Shown here: positions 1 to 6,738 of the stretch, in pieces
Position numbering within the stretch: position 1 is the stretch's first letter
Layout of the letters: each line of letters starts with the position of its first letter
Assembly: GCA_937877765.1 (NCBI GenBank)
Contig: CALGBN010000196.1
Coordinates: 1 to 7,531, forward strand
Source of the DNA: Candidatus Bathyarchaeota archaeon
Lineage (GTDB): Archaea > Thermoproteota > Bathyarchaeia > TCS64
Length of the DNA: 7,531 nt
Direction of reading: 5' to 3'
Notes under the pieces: model-generated
What the model was told of the DNA's origin: nothing
Database searches by the model: none
Seen by the model: only the letters and a program-made list of their open reading frames with translations
Position numbers and translations under genes: made by a program

Positions 1-995
1 GGTTCCCAGCACTCCCATGGAATAACATCAAAGTTGATGTCCAAGCCCTCCTCAATTGCATCATCAATAGGCTTCAAGGTTGCCTTTCCAATTGCTTCAC
101 CTATCATTGGCGTCATGGGAGGAACTGTATGCCAGCCGGGTGCAAGGTGAGCGATGTTTAAACGTACTCCGGTTTTGCGTGCAGTCTCGATTACTTCTTT
201 GATCCCCTCAATTGGTTCTGCGCTATAGGAGCCCATCTTGATATTACGTCTTCGTCCTGTTCTTCTCCAGTGGGGGACGTAAATGCCATCGTATTCTTTG
301 AGTACAGCAACACATTCATCAATCTCCTCCTTTGAAGCAAAGACATCGGGATCATAATCCAATCCGATGCTGAAACCTCTGCATCCTTCAACCATGGCTT
401 GATGGATCAACGCCTTCATCTCGGAGACCTCTTCTGGTTTGGCTTCTCGTTTATAGTCCTCGCCCATCACACAGTACTTGATGGTTCCATGTCCAACAAG
501 GGGAACAAAATTGATGCCTATTCCTTGTTTTCTGAGTAGCTCAAAGTAATCGCCCATGGTCTTGTACTCGATCTTCCACCCAAACTTGGCTTCATGAAGC
601 TCATTAATGTCAATTAGCTTGTGAAGACTCTTTCCATGGTACAAGTATGGTTCTTTTTCGTATACCTCATCCCAGAGAACCCCGGGAGCCTGAACATACT
701 CACGGAGAGGAGCCGGGCTCAATCCACATTGTCCAGCTACTACTGTTGTGCATCCCTGCATGACAGCGCTTTCACAGTTGGGATACCATGCGAAACCCCA
801 GTCTCCGTGGCTATGAGGGTCTACGAACCCGGGTAAGGCGTATAGTCCTGATGCGTCTATCTCGCGTTCAGCGTCACCGGTTACTTTTCCAGTCTCAATT
901 ATTCTCCCGTCTTTGACGCCGATGCTGCCAATATATTCCTTATTTTTACCATCAACAATCCTTGCGTTAGAAATCTTTACATCAAAATCACTCAA
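1..995 (-). CDS. N-acyl-D-amino-acid deacylase-like amidohydrolase (C-terminus cut by window edge)
   Basis: A metal-dependent amidohydrolase of the D-aminoacylase type, expected to hydrolyse N-acyl-D-amino acids or a related cyclic or acylated amide in the cytoplasm. The frame is open from a TTG at 995 to the left edge (331 codons; the family is usually about 480-550). An in-frame TGA lies three codons upstream of the TTG and no ATG lies nearby, so TTG is the best start. Visible: an N-terminal beta segment (ISNARIVDG, about 8-16), the metal site PGFVDPHSH (H61, H63), then GCTTVVAGQCG with C90 at the position of the zinc-bridging cysteine, LVGHGT (166-171), GFSIGL (207-212), H242 in VPHWRR, and H283 in NIAHL. 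Family members usually have GNCG and SHIR or SHMR, so GQCG and PHWRR mark a divergent branch. Family membership is firm; the substrate is not. It is co-oriented with the pilus operon but 143 nt beyond it, so probably a separate unit. Confidence 0.85.
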   Translation of the reverse strand, partial: MSDFDVKISNARIVDGKNKEYIGSIGVKDGRIIETGKVTGDAEREIDASGLYALPGFVDPHSHGDWGFAWYPNCESAVMQGCTTVVAGQCGLSPAPLREYVQAPGVLWDEVYEKEPYLYHGKSLHKLIDINELHEAKFGWKIEYKTMGDYFELLRKQGIGINFVPLVGHGTIKYCVMGEDYKREAKPEEVSEMKALIHQAMVEGCRGFSIGLDYDPDVFASKEEIDECVAVLKEYDGIYVPHWRRTGRRRNIKMGSYSAEPIEGIKEVIETARKTGVRLNIAHLAPGWHTVPPMTPMIGEAIGKATLKPIDDAIEEGLDINFDVIPWECWE

Positions 996-1069
996 ACTTG
1001 ATCAACAAATCTACCTGTCTATAGGGAAATAAAACAGATTCCATAAGGGTCAAAATATTATAATTACCT
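996..1069 (-). promoter_or_regulatory. Candidate promoter/leader of the amidohydrolase, with a short upstream ORF
   Basis: An A/T-rich TATA-like run (TTATAATATTTT on the minus strand, about 1053-1064) lies 55-70 nt before the TTG start and could place transcription initiation near 1030. A second T-rich run (GTTTTATTT) lies at about 1028-1036. An ATG at 1044-1042 opens an 18-codon ORF ending at TGA 990-988, overlapping the amidohydrolase start in another frame. No strong terminator for the upstream operon is visible in 996-1138. All of this is positional inference. Confidence 0.25.
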
Positions 1070-1138
1070 GTAGGATTGGTTACGTGGATACTTTCGATGA
1101 AGACAAACCAATTGGAGCCCGCTGAGAAAGTACTCCTT

Positions 1139-1615
1139 TTAATCCTCAGCAACTAGTCTTATCGAGCAGTGTTCGTCTCCGTGAGCATAACATTCGCTTC
1201 TACTGAACTGATAGTCCACATTTGTCAATTCTTTTATGATTCCGGATATGTATCCTCGGAGGAAGAAGCACTGGGGCATGTTAAGTCTAAGGCAGAACTG
1301 TTTGAATGAGTTGTCCTGTAAGACTACCTTGATTTTACCGTTTTGGGGATTAAACTCTTCAACCACCATGTTTGCCCATCCTATTTGGCTAGCAGAGTTT
1401 ATCACCATCTCAAATAGATTTTCTAGGGATTCGCCCTCATTATTTATCTTACTGACTACTTCTCTGCAAAACACCATACCGTTCTCATGACCCATCTGAT
1501 AGATCATAGACTCTCCTGCACTACCAAAGGTATTGACCAATGTGTTTAGCAGATTTAGGAATGAACCTGAGGTGAGAACTAGGTTTTCGGGAATAACTGT
1601 TCTTTCGCTTGTCAT
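1139..1615 (-). CDS. V4R-domain protein, last gene of the pilus operon
   Basis: A soluble protein of 158 residues (163 from the upstream ATG at 1630) that is essentially one V4R (4-vinyl reductase) domain. V4R domains share a fold with the Bet3/TRAPP family and are predicted to bind small hydrophobic ligands, sometimes with a metal. The C-terminal half shows the signature: a cysteine (C116 in the 158-residue numbering), RGYISGI (120-126), then ECYAHGDEHC with C142 and C150. No membrane segment or DNA-binding domain is present, so it looks like a stand-alone sensor or adaptor. I chose the ATG at 1615 because it makes an ATGA overlap with the stop of the preceding gene (TGA 1614-1612). The ATG at 1630 adds MGKKK and cannot be excluded. 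Its place at the operon end suggests a role in pilus regulation or assembly, which is inference. Ligand unknown. Confidence 0.82.
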   Translation of the reverse strand: MTSERTVIPENLVLTSGSFLNLLNTLVNTFGSAGESMIYQMGHENGMVFCREVVSKINNEGESLENLFEMVINSASQIGWANMVVEEFNPQNGKIKVVLQDNSFKQFCLRLNMPQCFFLRGYISGIIKELTNVDYQFSRSECYAHGDEHCSIRLVAED

Positions 1616-2622
1616 CTTCTTCTTTCCCATAGTCTTCTTCGTGGTGTCTCTTTTTTCTCGACTGGAACCTGTTTCATCTTCTCTATTACATTCTGTAACG
1701 TGGTTATCCAGTTTTTCTTACCCGTATCAATAATCGGGATATTATAGACCTTCCCCAGATTCAACAACTCCTCATTATCAAAGAAATCAATTAATGCAGC
1801 TTCAGCGCCCGGAATATCCAGTTTCTTACCTAATAGAGCCACCAGTTCCTGTGAGTCACCAAACGAGTAATCAATTAAAAGCAGGGATGGTCCTATCGTG
1901 GCGGCTAAATCAAATTGATGAGTGCTACCTGAGACGCCCTTTATCTCGAAGCCATATTGGATCTGTAATTCGTTTTGATATAGGAAATCTATTATTGGTT
2001 TGATTAGTTTCTCTGTGTCTGCGGTGTTTTTTACCATATCATATGTTTTCTGAGATAACGTGTACGCCTTCAATGGAACGTATCGGGCTGTACGATAATC
2101 GAATGTTGATCCACAGAGGGGGCAATAATGAACAACCAATGGACGCTCAAAGCGGTGACCATTGTGTTCACATTCAAAACTATACCCTATTTCCTTAAGA
2201 TTAGGGCCCCATGTCTCCTTATCATGCGCAGAGCCCAGATCTTTTCCACATTTTGGGCAAACTAGTCGTCCTTTTTGTTCAAAGTTTTCGAGTTCACCGC
2301 TGTAGCCATCTGGTTCGTGTCTGAGGAGGATTATTTTCTTGATGAATATGCTACGGTCGGTAGGACAAGCATATCTTGAATACACATGCGGGGAATCACA
2401 GCTAGGGCAGATTATGGCTCTGTCATAGTCTTCTCCTGTTAGATACTCTCTTTCTTCTAGACTGTTCAGGAGACTGATTGTTTCTCGCCAGTTTTCAAAT
2501 TGGTCTATATTATTGTATTTGATTCCTTCTGGTGTTATACTTGGTTCAAGTCGCTCCACACCTTTCTCAACAAGGAATATGAGCAACTCTTTCTCAGAAT
2601 CAGACACAATAACACCAACCAT
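1612..2622 (-). CDS. TackOD1-like zinc-ribbon protein with a nuclease-fold-like C-terminal domain
   Basis: A soluble protein of 336 residues with a multi-cysteine metal-binding region. In order: CPSC (C72, C75); RYACPTD (C86, with D89 where a cysteine would complete the pair); LLRHE (H102); CPKCG (C122, C125); YSFECEHNGH (C151, H156); and YCPLCG (C167, C170). This layout matches what I know of the thaumarchaeal output domain TackOD1, an archaeal signal-output module. Residues 1-65 are helical. Residues about 205-315 resemble a restriction-endonuclease-like alpha/beta fold (GVSGSTHQFDLAATIG, LLLIDYSF, PIIDTG), but the usual E-x-K catalytic pair is not apparent, suggesting binding rather than cleavage. 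The tail is basic (ETPRRRLWERRR). It starts 5 nt after the second TadC gene behind an AGGTAAT site and overlaps the V4R gene. Probably regulatory or a cytoplasmic adaptor of the pilus; the family call is from memory. Confidence 0.75.
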   Translation of the reverse strand: MVGVIVSDSEKELLIFLVEKGVERLEPSITPEGIKYNNIDQFENWRETISLLNSLEEREYLTGEDYDRAIICPSCDSPHVYSRYACPTDRSIFIKKIILLRHEPDGYSGELENFEQKGRLVCPKCGKDLGSAHDKETWGPNLKEIGYSFECEHNGHRFERPLVVHYCPLCGSTFDYRTARYVPLKAYTLSQKTYDMVKNTADTEKLIKPIIDFLYQNELQIQYGFEIKGVSGSTHQFDLAATIGPSLLLIDYSFGDSQELVALLGKKLDIPGAEAALIDFFDNEELLNLGKVYNIPIIDTGKKNWITTLQNVIEKMKQVPVEKKETPRRRLWERRR

Positions 2623-2626
2623 AATA

Positions 2627-2633
2627 ATTACCT
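2627..2633 (-). promoter_or_regulatory. Ribosome binding site of the TackOD1-like gene
   Basis: AGGTAAT on the minus strand, with AGGT 7 nt before the ATG at 2622-2620. It overlaps the stop codon of the preceding TadC gene (TAA 2630-2628). It differs by one base from AGGTGAT, the complement of the usual archaeal 16S 3' end. This supports the ATG at 2622. Confidence 0.5.
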
Positions 2634-3503
2634 AAAGAGTCCAGAGTTAAAAAACAAAATGGTCACAAACAACAAAACACATGCATAAATCAAACCCTTA
2701 GAGAGTTGCCCGTGCTTTATTTTACCGCCAATGAATCCACCGACAACCGACTCGATAACTGCTGCCCAGAATAATACAGCCCAGTAGTAGTCTACGTTGA
2801 ACAGATTTGTGACTAATCCAGATGACTGTACATTAGCATCACTTGTAATGGTAGCAAGAGGCATCAGGAACTTTGTTAGCAACACCCAACTGATTATCAG
2901 GAAAACAAAGTCTCCAAGATACACGATATACAGATATGGGCTGGTTAGTGAGTTCCTTTCCCTCTTGAAGTTGTCTAGGATAGTGAACATCTCCAGACTT
3001 GACTCAAGAATATCAGTGACACGACCACCTGTGCTATAGGCTTCTATCAATATTAGTGAGAGGCGTTTAGCTTGGGGTATTACAAGTCGCTCCCCGAACC
3101 ATAGTAATGAGCCTTCGATATCGCTTGTTATGTTTATTCTATCCATGGTTTGTTGGAGGAGAGGTGTGATTGGACCATAATCATGTGTTGAAGCGGTCTC
3201 CATGGCGAACATCAGAGGTACTCCTGATTGCACTTCGTTTGTGATGCCTCGGAGGAACTGTGGTAGGTTCTCTTCAACCGCCGTAATGTAGCGGTTGTTG
3301 GTCCAGTCAATGAAGGCTGGAGCTAACATAATCAATAATAGGCTCATGGCGAGCCCTGTGTTGATGCTTCTGCTCAGGGGTATCCAATATGGTGCGGTTG
3401 GGAAATAGCCTGCTGTTAGGAATATCAGCACAATTAGGACTAATCCTATGACGAGACTTGCGATTTGTACCATTTGGACTTGTTTCTCGTCATAGTAGAT
3501 CAA
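2628..3503 (-). CDS. Second TadC/FlaJ-like pilus platform membrane protein (T2SSF family)
   Basis: A polytopic membrane protein of 291 residues, expected to form half of the inner-membrane platform on which the ATPase acts. Hydrophobic segments lie at about 11-32, 48-68, 190-212, 238-260 and 270-288. The long cytoplasmic stretch between the second and third (about 69-189) carries typical T2SSF features: LPQFLRGITNEVQSGVPL (80-97), TGGRVTDILE (158-167), and a charged FKRERNSL before the next membrane segment. The end (GGFIGGKIKHGQLSKGL, about 255-271) matches the glycine-rich C-terminus common in archaeal TadC-like proteins. The start is a TTG at 3503-3501 forming a TTGA overlap with the TGA of the preceding gene; AGGTGA sits 7 nt upstream. 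The first in-frame ATG (Met11, 3473) would lie at the start of the first membrane segment and is less likely. Confidence 0.85.
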   Translation of the reverse strand: MIYYDEKQVQMVQIASLVIGLVLIVLIFLTAGYFPTAPYWIPLSRSINTGLAMSLLLIMLAPAFIDWTNNRYITAVEENLPQFLRGITNEVQSGVPLMFAMETASTHDYGPITPLLQQTMDRINITSDIEGSLLWFGERLVIPQAKRLSLILIEAYSTGGRVTDILESSLEMFTILDNFKRERNSLTSPYLYIVYLGDFVFLIISWVLLTKFLMPLATITSDANVQSSGLVTNLFNVDYYWAVLFWAAVIESVVGGFIGGKIKHGQLSKGLIYACVLLFVTILFFNSGLFR

Positions 3504-4318
3504 TCAACACTCACCTGCATGTCTATCAATATCATCATCAAGATACTAAGCAAGGGTATCCCAACGAAAACCACCAAATTTAACGAATTGATCCCTGAGG
3601 TATCAGACGCCTGCCCAGCGAAGCTAAATGTAGTAAGCAAAACCAAGAGAAGCAGAGGAGCGATAACCAGCAACGTGACATAGATTTCACTAAGGAAACC
3701 AAGGTTGTTCAATAGTTCATTGTTTTCCTCTTCTTTTCGCTGTATAAGTAGGTCTGATTCAAACTGGAATAAGCTGCTAAGATCTCCACTTGTCTGAATG
3801 GTGTTTACTATGCTGTCAAGTAATCTTGTGAATAGTTCTGATGGGCTCCGGTTTTTGACGTCGTTGAGTGATTCCTGCGGGTTAAAACCAAATATTGATA
3901 TGTTTACGAGGAACTTGTTGAAAAAGTTCCGTAGATACTTACTCTGCTCCGTTTCTGATACTCTTTCGATGATCCGCTCTATTGCGAGACCGCCTTTTGA
4001 AAGCATCAACATGAAGGTTACTGTGTATAGTAGATTTTTATCGATCTCATTGATTGCCATATCACGGACATACATTGGATACCACGCCAACAAAACGATG
4101 GTAATCAGGGCAAAAATCACAGACAGTATCAGGGGTCCAGAGAATAACTTGATTCCCTGAACACCTAGAAGAAAATGGATTCCAACAAGAAGAAAATACT
4201 CTACGATGAAACCGATGAATAGAACAAGCTTGCCTAGTTGAAGGTACTCATCAAATGGGCGTGACACCCCACTCTTCTGGTAAACATCCTCAAACTCAGA
4301 CAAGAAACGATCTATCAA
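3500..4318 (-). CDS. First TadC/FlaJ-like pilus platform membrane protein (T2SSF family)
   Basis: A membrane protein of 272 residues, the partner of the next gene. A short cytoplasmic N-terminus (1-29) is followed by hydrophobic segments at about 30-52 and 59-82, a cytoplasmic domain (about 84-210), and segments at 211-234 and 246-267. The cytoplasmic domain has the T2SSF pattern: KNLLYTVTFMLMLSKGGLAI (94-113), FGFNPQESL (143-151), then RSPSELF and TSGDLSSLF (176-184), the place where family members have a glycine-containing turn. Archaeal archaellum-type FlaJ proteins usually carry the platform in one longer chain; here it is split over two adjacent genes, as in TadB/TadC systems. The start is TTG 4318-4316, in a TTGA overlap with the ATPase stop; no in-frame ATG exists before Met82, which is after the second membrane segment. 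Sequence similarity to its partner is low by eye. Confidence 0.85.
   Translation of the reverse strand: MIDRFLSEFEDVYQKSGVSRPFDEYLQLGKLVLFIGFIVEYFLLVGIHFLLGVQGIKLFSGPLILSVIFALITIVLLAWYPMYVRDMAINEIDKNLLYTVTFMLMLSKGGLAIERIIERVSETEQSKYLRNFFNKFLVNISIFGFNPQESLNDVKNRSPSELFTRLLDSIVNTIQTSGDLSSLFQFESDLLIQRKEEENNELLNNLGFLSEIYVTLLVIAPLLLLVLLTTFSFAGQASDTSGINSLNLVVFVGIPLLSILMMILIDMQVSVD
3511..3516 (-). promoter_or_regulatory. Ribosome binding site fixing the TTG start of the second TadC-like gene
   Basis: AGGTGA on the minus strand, a perfect match to the core archaeal Shine-Dalgarno, 7 nt before TTG 3503-3501 and inside the 3' end of the preceding gene. It makes the TTG a better start than the internal ATG ten codons later. 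Confidence 0.6.
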
Positions 4319-5817
4319 TCTACCTCATCAAACCTCGCACGAGTCAAAATCTCCTCAGGATTAACATAATAGGTATGAACAATGTTGGATACCTCATTAT
4401 AGGTATTCAGATTATCATTTACCATCCACTCAAGAATCTTAGTCCGTCGCTTCATCTCATCCTCAAGTTCAAACTCGGGAACATGGCGGAGGTTGGCGAT
4501 CTGTTTGAATACCGATTCACCACGTCCAGCCGACTCCAAGAAACGATAACTATCATCAAGGGAATCCCATTTGAACCTATGCTCGAACTGAACTTGATCA
4601 GTGGCACTCAATCCAATGATCTCTGTTACGGTGTCGGAGCGTCTTACTACTTTCTCACCGATCTTTACTCTTCTTATTTGGAGTAGTACGTTCATCAGGG
4701 GTACCATCATGGGAGGTATGTTCATGGGTCGGCTTAGCAGCCGTTTTATAGCGTATTCAGGGCTGTCACTGTGGATTGTACAGAGCCCCCCGTGTCCAGT
4801 GGCAATAGCTTGGAACAAGGTATACGCTTCCTCCCCCCTTACCTCACCCACAACGATATAGTCTGGGCGCTGACGTAGTGCTGATTTCAACAAGTCGAAC
4901 AAGGTGATCTCGGTTACTCCAGGCTGGTAGCTTGGGCGTGGGACCATAGGGATCCAGTTCTCGTGAAGCCTTAGCTCTCGTACTTCCTCGATGGTAACTA
5001 CTTTCATCTCGGGTTTGATGAACATGCTCAACGAGTTCAACAATGTTGTCTTGCCGCTCGCCGTGGCTCCACAGATCATGATACTTCGCCCATGTTCAAC
5101 TAGAATCCAGAGATAAGCCGCTATCTCAGCGGACAATGTACCATATTTAATCAGGTCGATTATTGTGAATGGATTCTCCCTGAACTTTCTGATGGTGAAT
5201 GTGTCTCCTCGTTTTGATACCTCTTCGAGGGTTATCTGTACTCTGAATCCTTCGGGGAGGGTTCCCTCCATTATGGGGTGACTGATGCTAACTTGCCTAC
5301 CTGAACGGTAAGCTAGGCGTATAACGGTTCGATCCAGTTCCTCGGGTGACTTGTATATGATATTGGTTGGTATTGACTCATAGTTACGATGCCAGACATA
5401 AATTGGCGTATTGTAGCCGTTGCACGAGATGTCCTCAATGTTTTCATCACGGATCAAAAGGTCTATCTTACCGTATCCGAGGAAGTCCCGTTTTAGGTAA
5501 TATATGAACTTGTCCTCGGACTCTTTTGGAATGTCGCGTTCGAATCGTTTGAAAAGTTTCTGGATATCACCCCTAAGATATTCCTCCATCTTCTCGGAGT
5601 CACGTAAAACATCTAAAGGTACGTTCATTCGGTCAATGAGTATCTTTTTGATGCGATCAAGTAATTCATCCTCCTCATCAGTCAGCGTAGGCTCAACAGC
5701 GTGATACATGAGACTCCTACGCTCATCATTTATCTCAATGCCCACAAACCCAAAAGGAGGATTCACAGGGTAGAAATCCCTGAAAGCCATGCTCTGTTGA
5801 TCTTCGTTTTCATTCAT
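4315..5817 (-). CDS. Type II/IV secretion system ATPase (FlaI/TadA-like) driving pilus assembly
   Basis: A cytoplasmic hexameric AAA-like motor that powers pilin polymerisation through the TadC platform. Numbering below is for the 504-residue form from GTG 5829; the ATG chosen here (5817) removes four residues. The N-terminal domain includes FLGYGKIDLLIRDENIEDI (116-134). The ATPase core shows Walker A GATASGKTT (254-262), the Asp-box region VTIEEVREL (278-286), Walker B DYIVVGEVRGEEA (323-335) and the His box TGHGGLCTIHSDS (344-356). The canonical Asp box is usually TIEDTREL, so E-E-V here is a mild deviation. Length fits FlaI-like proteins. I prefer the ATG because GGAGTG lies 9 nt before it, and that same sequence would overlap the GTG. 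With the ATG, the gene begins 4 nt after the stop of pilin B; with the GTG it overlaps by 8 nt. The stop overlaps the first TadC-like gene by 4 nt. Confidence 0.95.
   Translation of the reverse strand: MNENEDQQSMAFRDFYPVNPPFGFVGIEINDERRSLMYHAVEPTLTDEEDELLDRIKKILIDRMNVPLDVLRDSEKMEEYLRGDIQKLFKRFERDIPKESEDKFIYYLKRDFLGYGKIDLLIRDENIEDISCNGYNTPIYVWHRNYESIPTNIIYKSPEELDRTVIRLAYRSGRQVSISHPIMEGTLPEGFRVQITLEEVSKRGDTFTIRKFRENPFTIIDLIKYGTLSAEIAAYLWILVEHGRSIMICGATASGKTTLLNSLSMFIKPEMKVVTIEEVRELRLHENWIPMVPRPSYQPGVTEITLFDLLKSALRQRPDYIVVGEVRGEEAYTLFQAIATGHGGLCTIHSDSPEYAIKRLLSRPMNIPPMMVPLMNVLLQIRRVKIGEKVVRRSDTVTEIIGLSATDQVQFEHRFKWDSLDDSYRFLESAGRGESVFKQIANLRHVPEFELEDEMKRRTKILEWMVNDNLNTYNEVSNIVHTYYVNPEEILTRARFDEVD
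4322..4326 (-). promoter_or_regulatory. Ribosome binding site of the first TadC-like gene
   Basis: GAGGT on the minus strand, 3 nt before TTG 4318-4316, inside the last codons of the ATPase gene. Together with the TTGA stop/start overlap it supports the TTG start and translational coupling. Confidence 0.4.
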
Positions 5818-5821
5818 TATC

Positions 5822-6265
5822 TCATGCACTCCAGTAAATTATCTCTGTCACGCCTCTGCTACTTACTACTGTAATCTTGTACTCCGAGCCACCAATAACA
5901 GCGACTGGGGACGTAAACCCCACCTGCAACAATTCCTCGGTCAGAATAAGCGTATCTTTTCCATAACTATAGGAGGAGACACGGATTCCATTCACATAGA
6001 CATCTGATACTTCAATATCGTTTTGCCCAAAATTATAGATAGTCATATTTAGGAAATTACCAGTACCACTCCACCAAATCGATGAGATGGTAAAACGTTC
6101 TTGGGTTTGTCCTAATTCTAACTTGTTATTCCTTAGATATTGATCATTTTCTGTTTGGATAAAGGTGGTACTATATGCGAAAAGGTAGGTACCAGCGATA
6201 CTCACGATCAGGATTATAATAATCGTAGAAATTATCTCGCTTATACCTCGCCTTTTCAAAGACAT
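5822..6265 (-). CDS. Type IV pilin-like protein B with class III signal peptide
   Basis: A small prepilin of 147 residues. The N-terminus has the archaeal class III signal: a short basic leader ending KRRG (4-7), predicted cleavage after G7, then ISEIISTIIIILIVSIAGTY, a hydrophobic assembly helix to about residue 30. The rest is an extracellular beta-rich domain with the pattern MTIYNFGQNDIEVSDVYVNG (about 74-93) and a closing GGSEYKITVVSS (125-136), resembling archaellin- and pilin-type beta sandwiches. The same two patterns occur in the preceding pilin, so the two look paralogous though divergent. The start ATG (6265-6263) sits only 1 nt after AGGT; a TTG two codons on (third codon) would have 7-nt spacing and keep the KRRG intact, so the true start may be either. 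Possibly a minor pilin; no evidence separates major from minor. Confidence 0.85.
   Translation of the reverse strand: MSLKRRGISEIISTIIIILIVSIAGTYLFAYSTTFIQTENDQYLRNNKLELGQTQERFTISSIWWSGTGNFLNMTIYNFGQNDIEVSDVYVNGIRVSSYSYGKDTLILTEELLQVGFTSPVAVIGGSEYKITVVSSRGVTEIIYWSA
5827..5832 (-). promoter_or_regulatory. Ribosome binding site of the secretion ATPase
   Basis: GGAGTG on the minus strand lies within the last codons of pilin B, 9 nt before the ATG at 5817-5815. It overlaps the alternative GTG start at 5829-5827, which therefore lacks a ribosome binding site of its own. Confidence 0.45.
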
Positions 6266-6299
6266 TACCTTTATTGAGTAATAAAATAAAATTGGGATA

Positions 6300-6737
6300 C
6301 TATTCAGCTTTTACACTGAAAGCGACTTGTGTATTATCGGCAGCTACGATCTTTATCTCGTATGTATTACCAGCTGTAAGTGTCTGACTGGGTTTTATCA
6401 CTATTTTATCGACATTACCCTGTAAAATTGTAGTCTGATTAATACTAGTTGCTTGAACATCATCCACATACGCAACATCAAGAGTTACATCACTACCACC
6501 GACATTTCTTAAATATACAGTCACAAATGGGTCAGTACCATTGACAGAAGCCGAAACAGTATCAACGCTAAGTGTACCCATTTCTCCTTCTCCGCCTAGT
6601 CTTCCGAACCATCCCATGGTGTATCCGTAGATCAGTATGCCGCCTGCGATTACTACTACAATAAGTAATAGAACTGATATGTAGGTTGAAACTCCTTTTC
6701 TTTTCAATAAGAATCCCTTCCATAAAGCAGTAATCAT
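6300..6737 (-). CDS. Type IV pilin-like protein A with class III signal peptide, first gene of the operon
   Basis: A small prepilin of 145 residues, the promoter-proximal gene and so a candidate major pilin. The leader ends KRKG (12-15), followed by VSTYISVLLLIVVVIAGGIL (16-35), the hydrophobic helix that would form the pilus core after processing. A flexible glycine-rich link (RLGGEGEMG, 46-54) leads to a beta-rich domain with VTVYLRNVGGSDVTLDVAYV and a terminal GNTYEIKIVAADN, both mirrored in pilin B. NGT and NQT sequons could be glycosylated, as is common on archaeal pili. The start ATG (6737-6735) follows AGGTAATC. A TTG just before KRKG, with an upstream AAGGGA, is an alternative giving a very short leader. 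A 34-nt, T-rich gap separates it from pilin B. Confidence 0.87.
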   Translation of the reverse strand: MITALWKGFLLKRKGVSTYISVLLLIVVVIAGGILIYGYTMGWFGRLGGEGEMGTLSVDTVSASVNGTDPFVTVYLRNVGGSDVTLDVAYVDDVQATSINQTTILQGNVDKIVIKPSQTLTAGNTYEIKIVAADNTQVAFSVKAE

Positions 6738-6738
6738 G

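Noticed and set aside
1075..1112. Inverted repeat ATTGGTT...AACCAAT between the V4R and amidohydrolase genes
   Set aside because: Only 7-bp, A/T-leaning arms 24 nt apart with no following T-run on the transcribed strand; not convincing as a terminator or operator.
3798..4160. Plus-strand ORF of 120 codons
   Set aside because: Antisense to the first TadC-like gene; its Ser/Arg-rich composition is that of a shadow frame.
4255..4686. Plus-strand ORF of 143 codons
   Set aside because: Lies entirely antisense to the ATPase and first TadC-like gene, has no domain features, and reads as a shadow frame.
5817..5829. GTG at 5829 as the ATPase start
   Set aside because: The only nearby ribosome binding site overlaps this GTG and is correctly spaced for the ATG at 5817. 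Kept as an alternative in the ATPase entry.
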